From positions 184,389 to 248,388 of the forward strand of contig NZ_JAILWA010000003.1 of assembly GCF_025699255.1 (NCBI RefSeq): 64,000 nucleotides of DNA, in the 5' to 3' direction. The stretch is from Nitrosopumilus sp. (lineage in GTDB: Archaea; Thermoproteota; Nitrososphaeria; Nitrososphaerales; Nitrosopumilaceae). Below the pieces are notes generated by a model, which saw only the letters and a program-made list of their open reading frames with translations, was not told the DNA's origin and did not search any database. Both the position numbers and the translations under genes were made by a program. This document shows, piece by piece, positions 35,645 through 44,451 of this stretch. Numbering within the stretch: the first letter of the stretch is position 1; each line of letters opens with the position of its first letter.

Positions 35645-36766
35645 ATGGATAAAAAACTCCTAGGCGTAATTATAGGCATAGGAGTAATTATAGGTGTAAC
35701 TTCTTTAGTTTTGGCTACTATCAATTCTGAAATTGTTTTGCCCCAAGAAACAAATGAAAAAATTGGTCTTGTAATTAATTCTCCTACTCAATCAGTATCT
35801 TTGAGTCAACTAGATCAAATCTATGCAGATTCATCTTCTACTGGAATAGGAAGAAGTAATGTCTACTTGTTTTGGAATATTGTAGAACCACAGCGTGGAG
35901 AATTTGATTGGCAGCAATCAGATATACTAATGGGATTAAATGAAAAAAATAATCTCAAAGTTACACTTTTCTTTTCAGTAATCAATGGAAATTCATTAGG
36001 ACCGTTTCCGGATTGGATAGGAAAACCACCAATAAATTCAATTGGTGAAGACAGACTTGTTAGTGTACTTGATGCAATTTTATCAAGATATCACATAGTT
36101 GATTCGGTAATAATATCTGGTGAAACTGAATCACAATTTAGATATTCTGAACAAAATATTCCAGTATATCAAGAACTATTTTCTAATGTATATGATAAAT
36201 TAAAAGAGAAACATCCTGATGTAAAATTTGGTAACTCCTTTGCATTACACCAAATCTTGAATAAAGATTTAGGACATATTGTTGATGAATTAGCAGTTGG
36301 GGATTTTGTTGCATTCTCATATTTTCCAGTTGATAATCTAAATGATATTGTAAAAACCCCTTTTGAAGCTAAACAAGATCTAAAGAAAGCATTTGATATC
36401 GTACCTAATAAAAAAATTGCATTTTTTGAAGTTAGTTGGAGTTCTTCTGATTTTGTAGGTGGTAATACTACATCTCAAAAACTATTCTTGGAAGAAATGT
36501 TTGATTTTTACTCTGAAAATGAATCTGAGATTGAGTTTTTTACTTGGTATAGATATTCTGATAGGCCTGAAGGAACTTGCGTTACAGAACAACAAGAAAT
36601 TGGTGATGAAAGTATTAGTGTTGGAGGTGGTTCAGGATTAGGTAGTAGTGAATTTACTATCCAAAGATTAAATCATTACATTTGTAATGCTGGTCTTGTT
36701 GAAATAGATGGAACTGTAAAACCTGCATGGGATGAATTTAAAAAACAAATTGAAATGATAAACTAA
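35645..36766 (+). CDS. Membrane-anchored TIM-barrel protein, glycoside hydrolase-like
   Basis: 373 residues with one N-terminal membrane helix (LLGVIIGIGVIIGVTSLVLA). The rest looks like a (beta/alpha)8 barrel of the glycoside hydrolase clan A kind: YLFWNIVEPQRGEFDW near residues 75-95, SVIISGETESQFRY near 155-170 with a possible acid/base Glu, and IAFFEVSWSS near 257-267 with a possible nucleophile Glu. The substrate is unknown and no carbohydrate-binding domain is present. It may act on extracellular glycans. Placed directly before the Nep1 gene by one base. Confidence 0.65.
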   Translation: MDKKLLGVIIGIGVIIGVTSLVLATINSEIVLPQETNEKIGLVINSPTQSVSLSQLDQIYADSSSTGIGRSNVYLFWNIVEPQRGEFDWQQSDILMGLNEKNNLKVTLFFSVINGNSLGPFPDWIGKPPINSIGEDRLVSVLDAILSRYHIVDSVIISGETESQFRYSEQNIPVYQELFSNVYDKLKEKHPDVKFGNSFALHQILNKDLGHIVDELAVGDFVAFSYFPVDNLNDIVKTPFEAKQDLKKAFDIVPNKKIAFFEVSWSSSDFVGGNTTSQKLFLEEMFDFYSENESEIEFFTWYRYSDRPEGTCVTEQQEIGDESISVGGGSGLGSSEFTIQRLNHYICNAGLVEIDGTVKPAWDEFKKQIEMIN

Positions 36767-36767
36767 A

Positions 36768-37439
36768 ATGATTTCTTTAATTCTATCTGAATCGTCTTTA
36801 GAACTGATGCCTTTACAATTAAAACATCATCCTTCAGTGATATCACATGCAAGAAAATTAGGAAAGCGCCCATCAGAAATTTTACTAGATAATTCTTGGC
36901 ATTTTGCAGCAATGAAAGGAATTGATAATGAAATAAAAAGAGGACGTCCAGATCTTGTACATTTTTCAATTCTCGAAGCTACAACAATTCCATTATACTT
37001 ACAAAATAAAATAAAACTTTATGTTCATACCCTAGATGATAAAGTAATTTCCTTTGGACAAAATGTCCATATTCCTAAATCTTATCATCGATTTGAGGGA
37101 GTAATAGAAAAATTGTATCAAGAAAAAAAAATTATAACAAAAAATAATGATGTTTTATTAGAAATTGAAAAAAAAACATTCCCTAAATTAATTGAAGATA
37201 TTAATCCATCAAAAATAATTGGTTTTTCTACCAAAGGTACTAAATCTACATATGAAAAAATCGCTAAAAATATTCCTGAAAATGCCTGTATTATAATTGG
37301 AGGATTTCAAAAGGGGCATTTTTCAGACTCGATTGAAAATAAAATAACTGAATTATTTTCTATTGGAGATGAATCATTTGAAGGCCATGTAGTAATAGCT
37401 AGAATGCTTTACGAGTATGAAAAAACCATTTTTATGTAG
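36768..37439 (+). CDS. nep1: rRNA small subunit pseudouridine methyltransferase Nep1
   Basis: 223 residues. Nep1/Emg1 landmarks include RPDLVHFSILEATTIPLY (residues 64-81), LDDKVISFGQNVHIPKSYHRF and the C-terminal IIIGGFQKGHF knot segment. It methylates N1 of a pseudouridine in helix 35 of 16S rRNA and helps ribosome assembly. The class is SPOUT, with a deep trefoil knot. It is followed by tRNA-Gly and ribosomal genes. Confidence 0.93.
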   Translation: MISLILSESSLELMPLQLKHHPSVISHARKLGKRPSEILLDNSWHFAAMKGIDNEIKRGRPDLVHFSILEATTIPLYLQNKIKLYVHTLDDKVISFGQNVHIPKSYHRFEGVIEKLYQEKKIITKNNDVLLEIEKKTFPKLIEDINPSKIIGFSTKGTKSTYEKIAKNIPENACIIIGGFQKGHFSDSIENKITELFSIGDESFEGHVVIARMLYEYEKTIFM

Positions 37440-37461
37440 GAAATTAAATTTGCATTTTGTT

Positions 37462-37535
37462 GCAGTCATAGTATAGCCTGGTTAGTATTCGGGGTTTCCA
37501 ACCCTGTGACGCGGGTTCGAATCCCGCTGACTGCA
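37462..37535 (+). tRNA. tRNA-Gly (anticodon TCC)
   Basis: A 74-base cloverleaf. Acceptor GCAGTCA pairs with TGACTGC (discriminator A). D-stem GTAT/GTAT has two G-T pairs, anticodon stem CGGGG/CCCTG has one, and the loop is TTTCCAA. T-stem is GCGGG/CCCGC with loop TTCGAAT. No intron and no encoded CCA. Confidence 0.95.
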
Positions 37536-37584
37536 TTTTTCAACCTATGATAACCAATTTTTAGGTCAAACTCTAGATGTAATT

Positions 37585-37887
37585 ATGAAACTTGCAGCAA
37601 AAAAAATTGCAATGGAGAGAATGGAAATTCTTATTGAAAATGCAATTAGTAATGCAAAATTAAATCCTGAACTTTCTCAGAGACAAGCCTCTATTGCTAG
37701 ACGAATTAGCACAAGACACAAAATTAGAATGCCTTACTATCTTAGAATGGTTTTTTGTAAAAAATGTAAATCCTTTATTGCTCCTGGAATAAATTCTCGA
37801 ATTCGCCTAGGAAGAACCTCTGTTAAGTCGATCAGAATTTCTTGTAACTTGTGTGGGCATACTTATCGTAAAATTATATCTCAATGA
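37585..37887 (+). CDS. rnp4: Ribonuclease P protein component 4 (Rpp21 family)
   Basis: 100 residues. The zinc-binding set is CKKCKSFIAPG and CNLCGHTYRK, with the upstream basic helix (ISTRHKIRMPYYLR) that is typical for Rpr2/Rpp21. It is one of the archaeal RNase P protein subunits and helps the RNA process tRNA 5' ends. The gene is between tRNA-Gly and S19e, a common archaeal neighbourhood. Confidence 0.93.
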   Translation: MKLAAKKIAMERMEILIENAISNAKLNPELSQRQASIARRISTRHKIRMPYYLRMVFCKKCKSFIAPGINSRIRLGRTSVKSIRISCNLCGHTYRKIISQ

Positions 37888-37918
37888 TTTATAAGACGAT
37901 TATCGAGTTTTTGACACT

Positions 37919-38371
37919 ATGGCAAAGGTATACGATGTACCAGCAGATGTGTTGATAGAAAGACTAGCTGCAGCATTAAAAAATGAAGACATTCCTGCAC
38001 CTTCTTGGATTCCATTTGTAAAAACTGGAGCTCATGCAGATAAACCTCCACAAAACAGAGAATGGTGGCATACTAGATGTGCATCAATTTTGAGAAAAAT
38101 TTACCTTAATGGTCCAATTGGAATTAATGCTTTAAGAAATGATTATGGCGGTGGCAAACCTTCTGGTTATGGAGCTGCTCATCACAGAGATGCTGGCGGT
38201 GCAATTATTCGTAATGCAATTCAAGGATTAGAAAAACTTGGTTATGTTCAACAAGTTGAAAGAAAAGGACGTATAGTTTCTAAACAAGGAATGCAAAAAC
38301 TAGATAGACTAGCTACAGAAATTCTCAAAGAACTAATTGTTGAAAATCCGCAATTAAAAGTATATTCTTAG
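37919..38371 (+). CDS. rps19e: Ribosomal protein S19e
   Basis: 150 residues matching the S19e family: ADVLIERLAAALKNEDIPAP, EWWHTRCASILRKIYL and YGGGKPSGYGAAHHRDAGGA. This small-subunit protein is found only in archaea and eukaryotes. It precedes the PDCD5-like gene by 7 bases, an arrangement conserved in many archaea. Confidence 0.96.
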   Translation: MAKVYDVPADVLIERLAAALKNEDIPAPSWIPFVKTGAHADKPPQNREWWHTRCASILRKIYLNGPIGINALRNDYGGGKPSGYGAAHHRDAGGAIIRNAIQGLEKLGYVQQVERKGRIVSKQGMQKLDRLATEILKELIVENPQLKVYS

Positions 38372-38378
38372 ATTCAAA

Positions 38379-38660
38379 ATGAGTTTTCCGGATTCTAACG
38401 AACCACCTACAGATAACACAAATCATGAACTAGCTGCACAAAAAGAGCAAATTCTAAAACAAGTTTTATCTCCTGAAGCTAGAATGAGACTAAACAATAT
38501 CAAAATGGTAAAACCTGAACTATCTGATATGGTTGAGCAATATCTTATTGGAATGGCAACACAAGGCAAGTTACCTGGCCAAATTAGTGACGATCAATTA
38601 AAGCAAATTTTACTCTCAGCACAACAACCTAAACGTGATTTTAAGATAAATCGAATCTGA
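38379..38660 (+). CDS. DNA-binding protein of the PDCD5 family
   Basis: 93 residues. The conserved core EQILKQVLSPEARMRLNNI and the basic C-terminal segment fit archaeal PDCD5/TFAR19 homologs, compact three-helix bundles that bind double-stranded DNA. It is likely in one operon with S19e. Cellular role in archaea is not settled. Confidence 0.92.
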   Translation: MSFPDSNEPPTDNTNHELAAQKEQILKQVLSPEARMRLNNIKMVKPELSDMVEQYLIGMATQGKLPGQISDDQLKQILLSAQQPKRDFKINRI

Positions 38661-38701
38661 TCCAGTAAAAATATAATTATGGGAACAAAGTCGACTAATA
38701 C

Positions 38702-39781
38702 ATGAAAGCCGTAGTATACAACGAATATGCACCAGATGATAATTATGCTAAGATCCTTAAAGTCCAGGATATAGATGATCCAAAACCAAAATCAGATGAA
38801 GTAGTCTTTTCAGTAAAAGCCGCTGCTCTAAATTATAATGATATTTGGGGAATGAGAGGTCAACCAGTTCCTGTTCCATTACCACATGTTTCAGGTTCTG
38901 ATGCTGCAGGTGATGTAATTGCTGTAGGTGAAGACGTAAAAAATATCAAAGTTGGTGATAGAGTTGTATCTCACTCTAACATGTCATGTAGAGTTTGTAA
39001 AGCATGTACTGATGGTAGAGAATTTGATTGTGTAAATAGAATGATTTGGGGATTCCAAACTGGTCCAACATGGGGCGCTTATCAAGAAGTTACCCATTTG
39101 CCAGAAGTTAATGTCTCAAAAATTCCTGAAGGAGTATCGTATGACGAAGCTGCTGCTGCATCAATGACCATTTTAACATCATGGCATATGTTGGTTGGCA
39201 GAGCAAAGATTGTTCCAGGACAAACCGTCTTGATTATGGGTGGTGGTTCTGGAGTAGGAAGCTTTGGAATTCAAATTGCCAAACTATACAATTGTGATGT
39301 TATTGCAACTGCTAGCCCAGACAAATTAGACAAATGTCTGGAACTTGGAGCAGATTATGCAGTAGATCATAGAAAAGATGATTGGCATAAAGAAGTAAGA
39401 GCAATTACTAAAGAACTTGCCAAAAAGAAAGGCGAAGTTCCAGGAATTGATGTTTCCTTTGATCACATAGGTGAAACACACTGGAATAAACAACTAACCT
39501 TACTCAAATATGGTGCAACACTAGTTTCATGTGGAGCAACTACAGGCTATGATGCACATACAGATCTAAGACATGTGTTCTTTAAAGGAACTAACATCTT
39601 AGGTTCAACACAAGGAACCAAAGCCGAACTTGATCAAGCCTTATACTGGATGGGTCAAGGAAAAATCAAAGCAGCTATTGACTCAACATATACGTTTGAG
39701 CAAGCAGCTGAGGCTCATACAAAGATGTTAACTGGAAAAGGACTCTTTGGCAAAATCTTAATGAAGCCAGAGGGCGCTTAG
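38702..39781 (+). CDS. Zinc-binding alcohol dehydrogenase / enoyl reductase family (MDR) protein
   Basis: 359 residues of the medium-chain dehydrogenase family. The structural zinc lobe is CRVCKACTDGREFDC, and the nucleotide fold shows GGGSGVGSFGIQIAK (about residues 179-193). The catalytic zinc ligands differ from true alcohol dehydrogenases, as in crotonyl-CoA carboxylase/reductase-like enzymes. It lies 7 bases before a CitE-like lyase, which suggests CoA-ester metabolism, but the exact substrate is unknown. Confidence 0.82.
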   Translation: MKAVVYNEYAPDDNYAKILKVQDIDDPKPKSDEVVFSVKAAALNYNDIWGMRGQPVPVPLPHVSGSDAAGDVIAVGEDVKNIKVGDRVVSHSNMSCRVCKACTDGREFDCVNRMIWGFQTGPTWGAYQEVTHLPEVNVSKIPEGVSYDEAAAASMTILTSWHMLVGRAKIVPGQTVLIMGGGSGVGSFGIQIAKLYNCDVIATASPDKLDKCLELGADYAVDHRKDDWHKEVRAITKELAKKKGEVPGIDVSFDHIGETHWNKQLTLLKYGATLVSCGATTGYDAHTDLRHVFFKGTNILGSTQGTKAELDQALYWMGQGKIKAAIDSTYTFEQAAEAHTKMLTGKGLFGKILMKPEGA

Positions 39782-39788
39782 TCATTTA

Positions 39789-40643
39789 ATGACTCAGCTT
39801 TTTCGCAGTCTCATTTTTGTTCCTGGAAATAATTCCAGATTCTTAGAAAAAGCTAAAAGCCTACAGGCAGATATTGTTTGTTTTGATTTAGAAGACTCGG
39901 TTCCTGAAATTGAAAAATCTAAAGCAAGAAAACTAATCAAAACTGCTTTGAAATCAAGAAAATCATATTCATCTTCAATTTTTGTTAGAACAAACTCTCC
40001 AAATTCTGGAAAAATCCCTGATGATCTCAAAGAAATTGTACAAAAGGGAATTGATGGAATTGTAATTCCCAAAGTGAATAACATTAAAGAACTAAAAATT
40101 ATTGAAAAATCTCTTTCTAGATTAGAAAAAACTCGAAAGATTAAACCGATTCAAATTATCCCTTCAATTGAATCTGCAGAAGGAGTTGTTAACACGTATG
40201 AAATTGCATCGTATGGACAGAGGATTTCTGCAGTAGTTTTTGGCGTATTTGATTTACTTAATGATTTAGGAGTTGAATATTCAAAAAATTCTGAAGGCGA
40301 AAAATACTCTAGACGAAAAATACCTGTTGATGCACATGCAGCAGGAGTTGCAGTAATTGATGCAATATGGCAAGATCTCAAAGATGCTAAAGGATTAGAA
40401 AATGACTGCAAATTAGGAAAAAGTCTTGGATATACAGGAAAAAGTATAATCCATCCTGATCAAATCCCAGTCGTACACAAACTATTTCATCCAAACAAAA
40501 GTGAAATTTCTTGGGCTGAGAAAGTATGCAAAATTTATCTTGAATCCTCAAAGAAAGGCAAAGGTGCCACAACTGTTGAAGGAAAAATGATTGACGAAGT
40601 TCACTTCAAACAAGCAAAAGCATTATTAGATCTTATAAAATAA
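39789..40643 (+). CDS. HpcH/HpaI aldolase / CitE-like CoA-ester lyase
   Basis: 284 residues. LRSLIFVPGNNSRFLEKA (residues 5-22, allowing for numbering) and DIVCFDLEDSVPEIEK show the CitE fold; metal ligands Glu and Asp lie in IQIIPSIESAEG and FGVFDLLNDLG. Relatives cleave malyl-CoA, citramalyl-CoA or citryl-CoA. The start ATG 39789 lies directly after the MDR gene. The CoA ester is not determined. Confidence 0.87.
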   Translation: MTQLFRSLIFVPGNNSRFLEKAKSLQADIVCFDLEDSVPEIEKSKARKLIKTALKSRKSYSSSIFVRTNSPNSGKIPDDLKEIVQKGIDGIVIPKVNNIKELKIIEKSLSRLEKTRKIKPIQIIPSIESAEGVVNTYEIASYGQRISAVVFGVFDLLNDLGVEYSKNSEGEKYSRRKIPVDAHAAGVAVIDAIWQDLKDAKGLENDCKLGKSLGYTGKSIIHPDQIPVVHKLFHPNKSEISWAEKVCKIYLESSKKGKGATTVEGKMIDEVHFKQAKALLDLIK

Positions 40644-40657
40644 TTTAACTCCCATAC

Positions 40658-41269
40658 TTATTCTAATGATTCTATTATTACTTTCATACTGGTGCTTTTC
40701 TCAAACATTTTTTTAGTTACCACACCTACCACACCAATCTTATCCTTTTTAATATCTAATTTTATTTCTTCAAACACACATTGTAATTTAGATATTTTTT
40801 TACTTTCACTCAGTATTTTTCCAGATTCTATAATTAATCCATTAAGAATTAAATTTTCAATTTTTCTATATCCTGATGTCTTTGGAACCTTAGATTCTTT
40901 AAGAATTTGAGGAATGGTATATTCATTTTCCAATAGTGTTAAAATTATTTTTCTTGTCTCGATTTCTCCAAATAACTCTAAAATCAAATCTCTTAAATCT
41001 GAATCTATTATTGTAACTAAAAATTTGTTATCTCTTTTTTTCACTTTAAGAATTTTTGAGATACAATCTATTTCAAATTTTTTTGAATCTATTGATGAAT
41101 TTTTTTTAAGAGTATTTGAAAATTTTTGGAAATGTTCAATTGATAATTTAATTGACATTCCATGCTCTAAAAATAATTCTCGTTCAGTTTTCTTCAGTAT
41201 TGTTGAATCTAGTTCTTTTTTTATTTGAGATGATAATGCAGTTGCAATTAATCTATCAATTCCTCCCAT
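40658..41269 (-). CDS. Winged-helix regulator next to a CheY-like receiver
   Basis: About 203 residues from ATG 41269. The frame continues upstream, but that part is the complement of the receiver gene and is low-complexity. The C-terminal half has a winged helix: LTLLENEYTIPQILKESKVPKTSGYRKIENLILNGLII. The N-terminal half (LDSTILKKTERELFLEHGMSIKLSIEHFQKF) may be a dimerisation or sensing domain. It is divergent from the receiver at 41328, suggesting a two-component-like pair. The specific family is not recognised. Confidence 0.65.
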   Translation of the reverse strand: MGGIDRLIATALSSQIKKELDSTILKKTERELFLEHGMSIKLSIEHFQKFSNTLKKNSSIDSKKFEIDCISKILKVKKRDNKFLVTIIDSDLRDLILELFGEIETRKIILTLLENEYTIPQILKESKVPKTSGYRKIENLILNGLIIESGKILSESKKISKLQCVFEEIKLDIKKDKIGVVGVVTKKMFEKSTSMKVIIESLE

Positions 41270-41327
41270 ACCGTTGTTGTAAATGATGGAAAATATTAAA
41301 GCACTGGTCTTCGTACTATGACTAGAT

Positions 41328-41678
41328 ATGTCTAAATCAGTAATTGTAATTGATGATGATGAAGATACTGTTAGATTATTCAGTGAATTTCTTGAAGAAC
41401 ATGATATCAATGTAATAGGTAATGGATTTGATGGTGTGACTGCAGTAAAACTCTTCAAAGAAACTAAACCTGATGTTGTTCTAATAGATCTTAATATGCC
41501 AAATGGAAGCGGATTTTATGCTATAAAAAAAATTCAAGAAATTAATCCTAAAGCATGCATAATTGCTGTTACTGCTGATGGAAGTTTTGCAACTGAAGAA
41601 AAATTAGAAAAACTAAACATTCCTCTTATTCAAAAACCATTCAAAATGGATCAAGTGATTTCTATTATCAAGAACTAA
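41328..41678 (+). CDS. CheY-like response regulator receiver protein
   Basis: 116 residues, a receiver domain only. It has the acidic pocket DDDE (Asp9-Asp11), phosphorylation site Asp54 in VLIDLNMPNGSG, Thr82 and Lys103 in IQKPF. There is no output domain. It could pass phosphate to, or bind, the divergent winged-helix protein, or act in chemotaxis-like signalling. Confidence 0.9.
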   Translation: MSKSVIVIDDDEDTVRLFSEFLEEHDINVIGNGFDGVTAVKLFKETKPDVVLIDLNMPNGSGFYAIKKIQEINPKACIIAVTADGSFATEEKLEKLNIPLIQKPFKMDQVISIIKN

Positions 41679-41747
41679 ATTATTCCCATTTTTGGAACTT
41701 TTCATATAATCTTATATTGAAAACTTCATACAATTACTTTGATAGAT

Positions 41748-41891
41748 ATGAGTAAAAGAGTAACAATAATGATTGATGAGGATCTTGACAAAAAAATTAG
41801 AACACGACAAGCAAAATTAATTCAACAAGAGCAATCTTCGTACAGCTATTCTAAAGTATTGAATGAAACACTTCGTAAAGTATTAAAATAA
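41748..41891 (+). CDS. Ribbon-helix-helix (Arc/CopG-like) small DNA-binding protein
   Basis: 47 residues, ATG 41748 to TAA 41891, preceded by a TTATATTGAAAACTTCATA promoter-like stretch. MSKRVTIMIDEDLDKKIRTR is a strand-plus-helix start typical of RHH repressors. The second helix is SYSYSKVLNETLRKVLK. No partner toxin gene is adjacent, so a simple repressor is more likely than an antitoxin. Confidence 0.7.
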   Translation: MSKRVTIMIDEDLDKKIRTRQAKLIQQEQSSYSYSKVLNETLRKVLK

Positions 41892-41957
41892 TTTTTTCAC
41901 TAAACCCATTTTTAATTAGAATACATTAAAGATGATGAATTTTAAATAAATTATAAG

Positions 41958-42659
41958 ATGATTGATCTTCTTGATCCTTCAAATGTAATTACTAGGATGT
42001 TTAATGCAGAAAAATATGATGAAATGTATCAATACTGCAAAAATATACTTGAAAATGAACCAAACAACATGCTTGCATTGCAAAATATTTCATTATCTCT
42101 AATCTATCTAAAAAAATATGATGATGCTATTGATTATTGTAATCAAGTTCTGGAAATAAAAAATTTTGATACATATGCCTTAAAAAATAAGATTTTTGCC
42201 CTTGAAAATTTAAAACAATACAAACAAGTTCTAGAATTATCTGAACAATTGGTTTCTGCCAATCCTAAAGATATTTGGGCACTAAACAGTATGGGATTGG
42301 CATTAAATGAACTAGATAACCACAAAGAAGCTCTAAAATGCTATGATACATCACTTCTAATAGATCCTGACGATGTCACAGCCTTAATGAATAAAGCTAT
42401 TTCTTTAAGTCATCTAGGAAATTATCAAGAAGCGATTGAATATTATGATAAAGCACAAACAATTGATCCAAATTTAAGAGAATTACCTTTAGCAAAATCT
42501 AGACTATATGAAAAACTAGGCATGACAGATGATGCATTTTTAGCAGCTCAAGGAATTCTTAACAAAGATATGGAAAAAATCAAAAAAGACGCAATAGAAA
42601 ACAAATGTTCTGTTTTTCATCAATTTTGTGATAATGAATTTAAGGAATTCAACAAATAA
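41958..42659 (+). CDS. TPR-repeat protein
   Basis: 233 residues with five or so tetratricopeptide repeats of 34 residues, e.g. LALQNISLSLIYLKKYDDAI, ALNSMGLALNELDNHKEAL and ALMNKAISLSHLGNYQEAI. No signal peptide, so it is probably a cytosolic scaffold. The C-terminus is charged and contains two cysteines (NKCSVFHQFCDNE). Partner proteins are unknown. Confidence 0.88.
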   Translation: MIDLLDPSNVITRMFNAEKYDEMYQYCKNILENEPNNMLALQNISLSLIYLKKYDDAIDYCNQVLEIKNFDTYALKNKIFALENLKQYKQVLELSEQLVSANPKDIWALNSMGLALNELDNHKEALKCYDTSLLIDPDDVTALMNKAISLSHLGNYQEAIEYYDKAQTIDPNLRELPLAKSRLYEKLGMTDDAFLAAQGILNKDMEKIKKDAIENKCSVFHQFCDNEFKEFNK

Positions 42660-42689
42660 TCTAATATCTAAATAATTTTATACACAACT

Positions 42690-43289
42690 ATGGCAGATTC
42701 TATTATGTTTACAGGAATTGTTGAAGGAATTGGTAAAGTAGAAAAAATTTCCAAAAATACAAAAAATCGAAGTGCAATTCAAATGACTGTAAATTTAGGA
42801 AAACACAGAAAGGGATTAAAAATTGGACAAAGTGTTGCTCTAAATGGAGTATGCCTTACAGCTACAAAACTTTCAAAAAATAGTTGTGTTTTTGAAATGA
42901 TTGAAGAAACTACAAAAAAAACAGATCTTGGAAATTTAAAAGTTGGAGGTGTTGTAAATATTGAAAGAAGTTTAAAGGCTGGTGATAGATTAGAAGGTCA
43001 TTTTGTTTTAGGTCATGTAGATGGAGTGGCTACAATCAAAAAAATTCTAAAAAAACCTAAAGAAGTTCAAGTTTGGTTTGAAGTTCCAAAAAAATTATCA
43101 AAGTTTGTTGTCAAAAAAGGATCTATTGCAGTTGATGGAATCAGTTTAACGGTAGTTGACATAAAAAATTCTCTTGCTTCTGTTTCATTAATTCCACATA
43201 CTATTGATGTTACAAATTTTCATACCAAGAAAGTAGGCGATAAAGTTAATATTGAAACTGACATTCTTGGAAAATACATTCTTAAATGA
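42690..43289 (+). CDS. ribE: Riboflavin synthase (alpha-chain type)
   Basis: 199 residues (194 if translation starts at ATG 42705, MFTGIVEGIGKV, the usual family start; the TATA-like AATAATTTTA at 42671 favours this). Two lumazine-binding repeats are visible: VALNGVCLTATKLS/GDRLEGHFVLGHVDG and VDGISLTVVDIKN/IPHTID. It forms riboflavin from two dimethylribityllumazine molecules. This is the bacterial/eukaryal trimeric type, not the pentameric archaeal type. It stands alone, 77 bases before the ribB operon. Confidence 0.92.
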   Translation: MADSIMFTGIVEGIGKVEKISKNTKNRSAIQMTVNLGKHRKGLKIGQSVALNGVCLTATKLSKNSCVFEMIEETTKKTDLGNLKVGGVVNIERSLKAGDRLEGHFVLGHVDGVATIKKILKKPKEVQVWFEVPKKLSKFVVKKGSIAVDGISLTVVDIKNSLASVSLIPHTIDVTNFHTKKVGDKVNIETDILGKYILK

Positions 43290-43299
43290 ACTTGATTAT

Positions 43300-43335
43300 T
43301 TACCACTTTAGTAGTAATTACCAGTTTTTTAGTAA
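43300..43335. promoter_or_regulatory. Tandem 18-bp operator upstream of the ribB operon
   Basis: Two adjacent, similar 18-base elements, TTACCACTTTAGTAGTAA (43300-43317) and TTACCAGTTTTTTAGTAA (43318-43335). Each is an imperfect palindrome of TTAC(C)A and TAGTAA. They directly precede the AAACTTTATAAT TATA box of ribB (ATG 43367). This location suits a riboflavin-pathway repressor such as an RbkR-type protein; the protein is not in this window. Confidence 0.6.
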
Positions 43336-43366
43336 ACTTTATAATTAGATTAAGAAGTTTTTTCAT

Positions 43367-44032
43367 ATGACCCTTGAATCTGCTTTACAATCTCTAAAAC
43401 GTGGAGAATTTGTTCTCTTGTTTGATTCTGCAGGAAGAGAAAATGAAATTGATATGGTTGTCGCAGCAGAATTTATCACTCCAGAACATATCGCAAGAAT
43501 GCGTCAGCATGCTGGCGGTTTACTATGTATGGCAATTGATAACAGCTTTGCAACTTCTTTAGATTTACAGTATATGCATGAAATTCTTTCTGAATCTTCT
43601 ATTTCAAATAAAGAAATGATAATGGGATTAGCTCCTTACGGTGATCATCCTACTTTTTCTTTATCAGTAAATCATTATCAAACATACACTGGTATTACTG
43701 ATAAAGATAGAGCATTAACAATTAGCGAAATGGCTAAAATATACAATGTTGAAAATAAACAGAAAAAATTTGCTTCATCTTTTAAGACTCCTGGACATGT
43801 TCCATTATTGATAGCATCCAAAGGATTGTTGGCTGCTAGACAGGGACATACAGAAATGTCTGTTTATCTTGCTCAAGTTGCAGGATTAACTCCAGTAACT
43901 GCAATTTGTGAAATGATGGATGCAGAAACTTATGCTGCACTATCTGTTGAAAAAGCAGAAAAATTTGCAAAACAAAATGGAATTCCATTAATTGATGGGA
44001 AAGAATTGTTAGAATATGCTAAGGTGAATTAG
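43367..44032 (+). CDS. ribB: 3,4-dihydroxy-2-butanone 4-phosphate synthase
   Basis: 221 residues. Family motifs GRENEIDMVVAAEFITPEH and MRQHAGGLLCMA, plus HTEMSVYLAQVAGLTPVTAI near the C-terminus. It turns ribulose 5-phosphate into the four-carbon unit of riboflavin. No GTP cyclohydrolase II domain is fused. First gene of an operon with ribH, GTP cyclohydrolase III, an amidohydrolase and the reductase, controlled by the tandem operator upstream. Confidence 0.95.
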   Translation: MTLESALQSLKRGEFVLLFDSAGRENEIDMVVAAEFITPEHIARMRQHAGGLLCMAIDNSFATSLDLQYMHEILSESSISNKEMIMGLAPYGDHPTFSLSVNHYQTYTGITDKDRALTISEMAKIYNVENKQKKFASSFKTPGHVPLLIASKGLLAARQGHTEMSVYLAQVAGLTPVTAICEMMDAETYAALSVEKAEKFAKQNGIPLIDGKELLEYAKVN

Positions 44033-44034
44033 TT

Positions 44035-44451
44035 TTGAATATTGCAATAGTCTTTTCGGAATTTAATGAGGAAGTGACATCTAGGATGCTTGATGTCGCT
44101 AAGGAAAAAGCAAAATTGTTAAAATTAAAAATCTCTCACACCTGTATGGTTCCCGGAGCATATGATATGCCTATAATTGTGGATTCTCTATTAAGCAGAA
44201 AAGAAGTAGATGCTGTAGTCACATTAGGTGCTATAATTAAAGGTCAAACTAAACATGATGAAGTAATCTCTCATGCTGCTGCCCAAGCTTTGACTGATTT
44301 ATCGTTAAAATACAAAAAACCTGTTTCTTTAGGCATTTCCGGTCCAGGAATGCAAGAACGACATGCTTATGCTAGAATTAGACCTGTGGCAGAACGTGCA
44401 GTAGAAGCTGTTGTAAAAATTTCTCAAGAATTAAAGAGAATTCAAAAATGA
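44035..44451 (+). CDS. ribH: 6,7-dimethyl-8-ribityllumazine synthase
   Basis: 138 residues from TTG 44035, two bases after ribB. Signature segments are GAYDMPIIVDSLLSRKEVDAVVTLGAIIKGQTKHDEV (shortened in most hits to GAIIKGxTxHxEx) and SLGISG. It condenses the ribB product with the pyrimidine. The short form matches archaeal lumazine synthases. The stop overlaps the next start by 4 bases. Confidence 0.93.
   Translation: MNIAIVFSEFNEEVTSRMLDVAKEKAKLLKLKISHTCMVPGAYDMPIIVDSLLSRKEVDAVVTLGAIIKGQTKHDEVISHAAAQALTDLSLKYKKPVSLGISGPGMQERHAYARIRPVAERAVEAVVKISQELKRIQK

Noticed and set aside
41270..41458. Upstream extension of the 40658 regulator
   Set aside because: The extra residues are the complement of the receiver gene and low-complexity; ATG 41269 gives a normal start.
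41748..41891. Ribbon-helix-helix gene as antitoxin of a toxin pair
   Set aside because: The next gene is a 233-residue TPR protein with no toxin features, and the previous one is a receiver.
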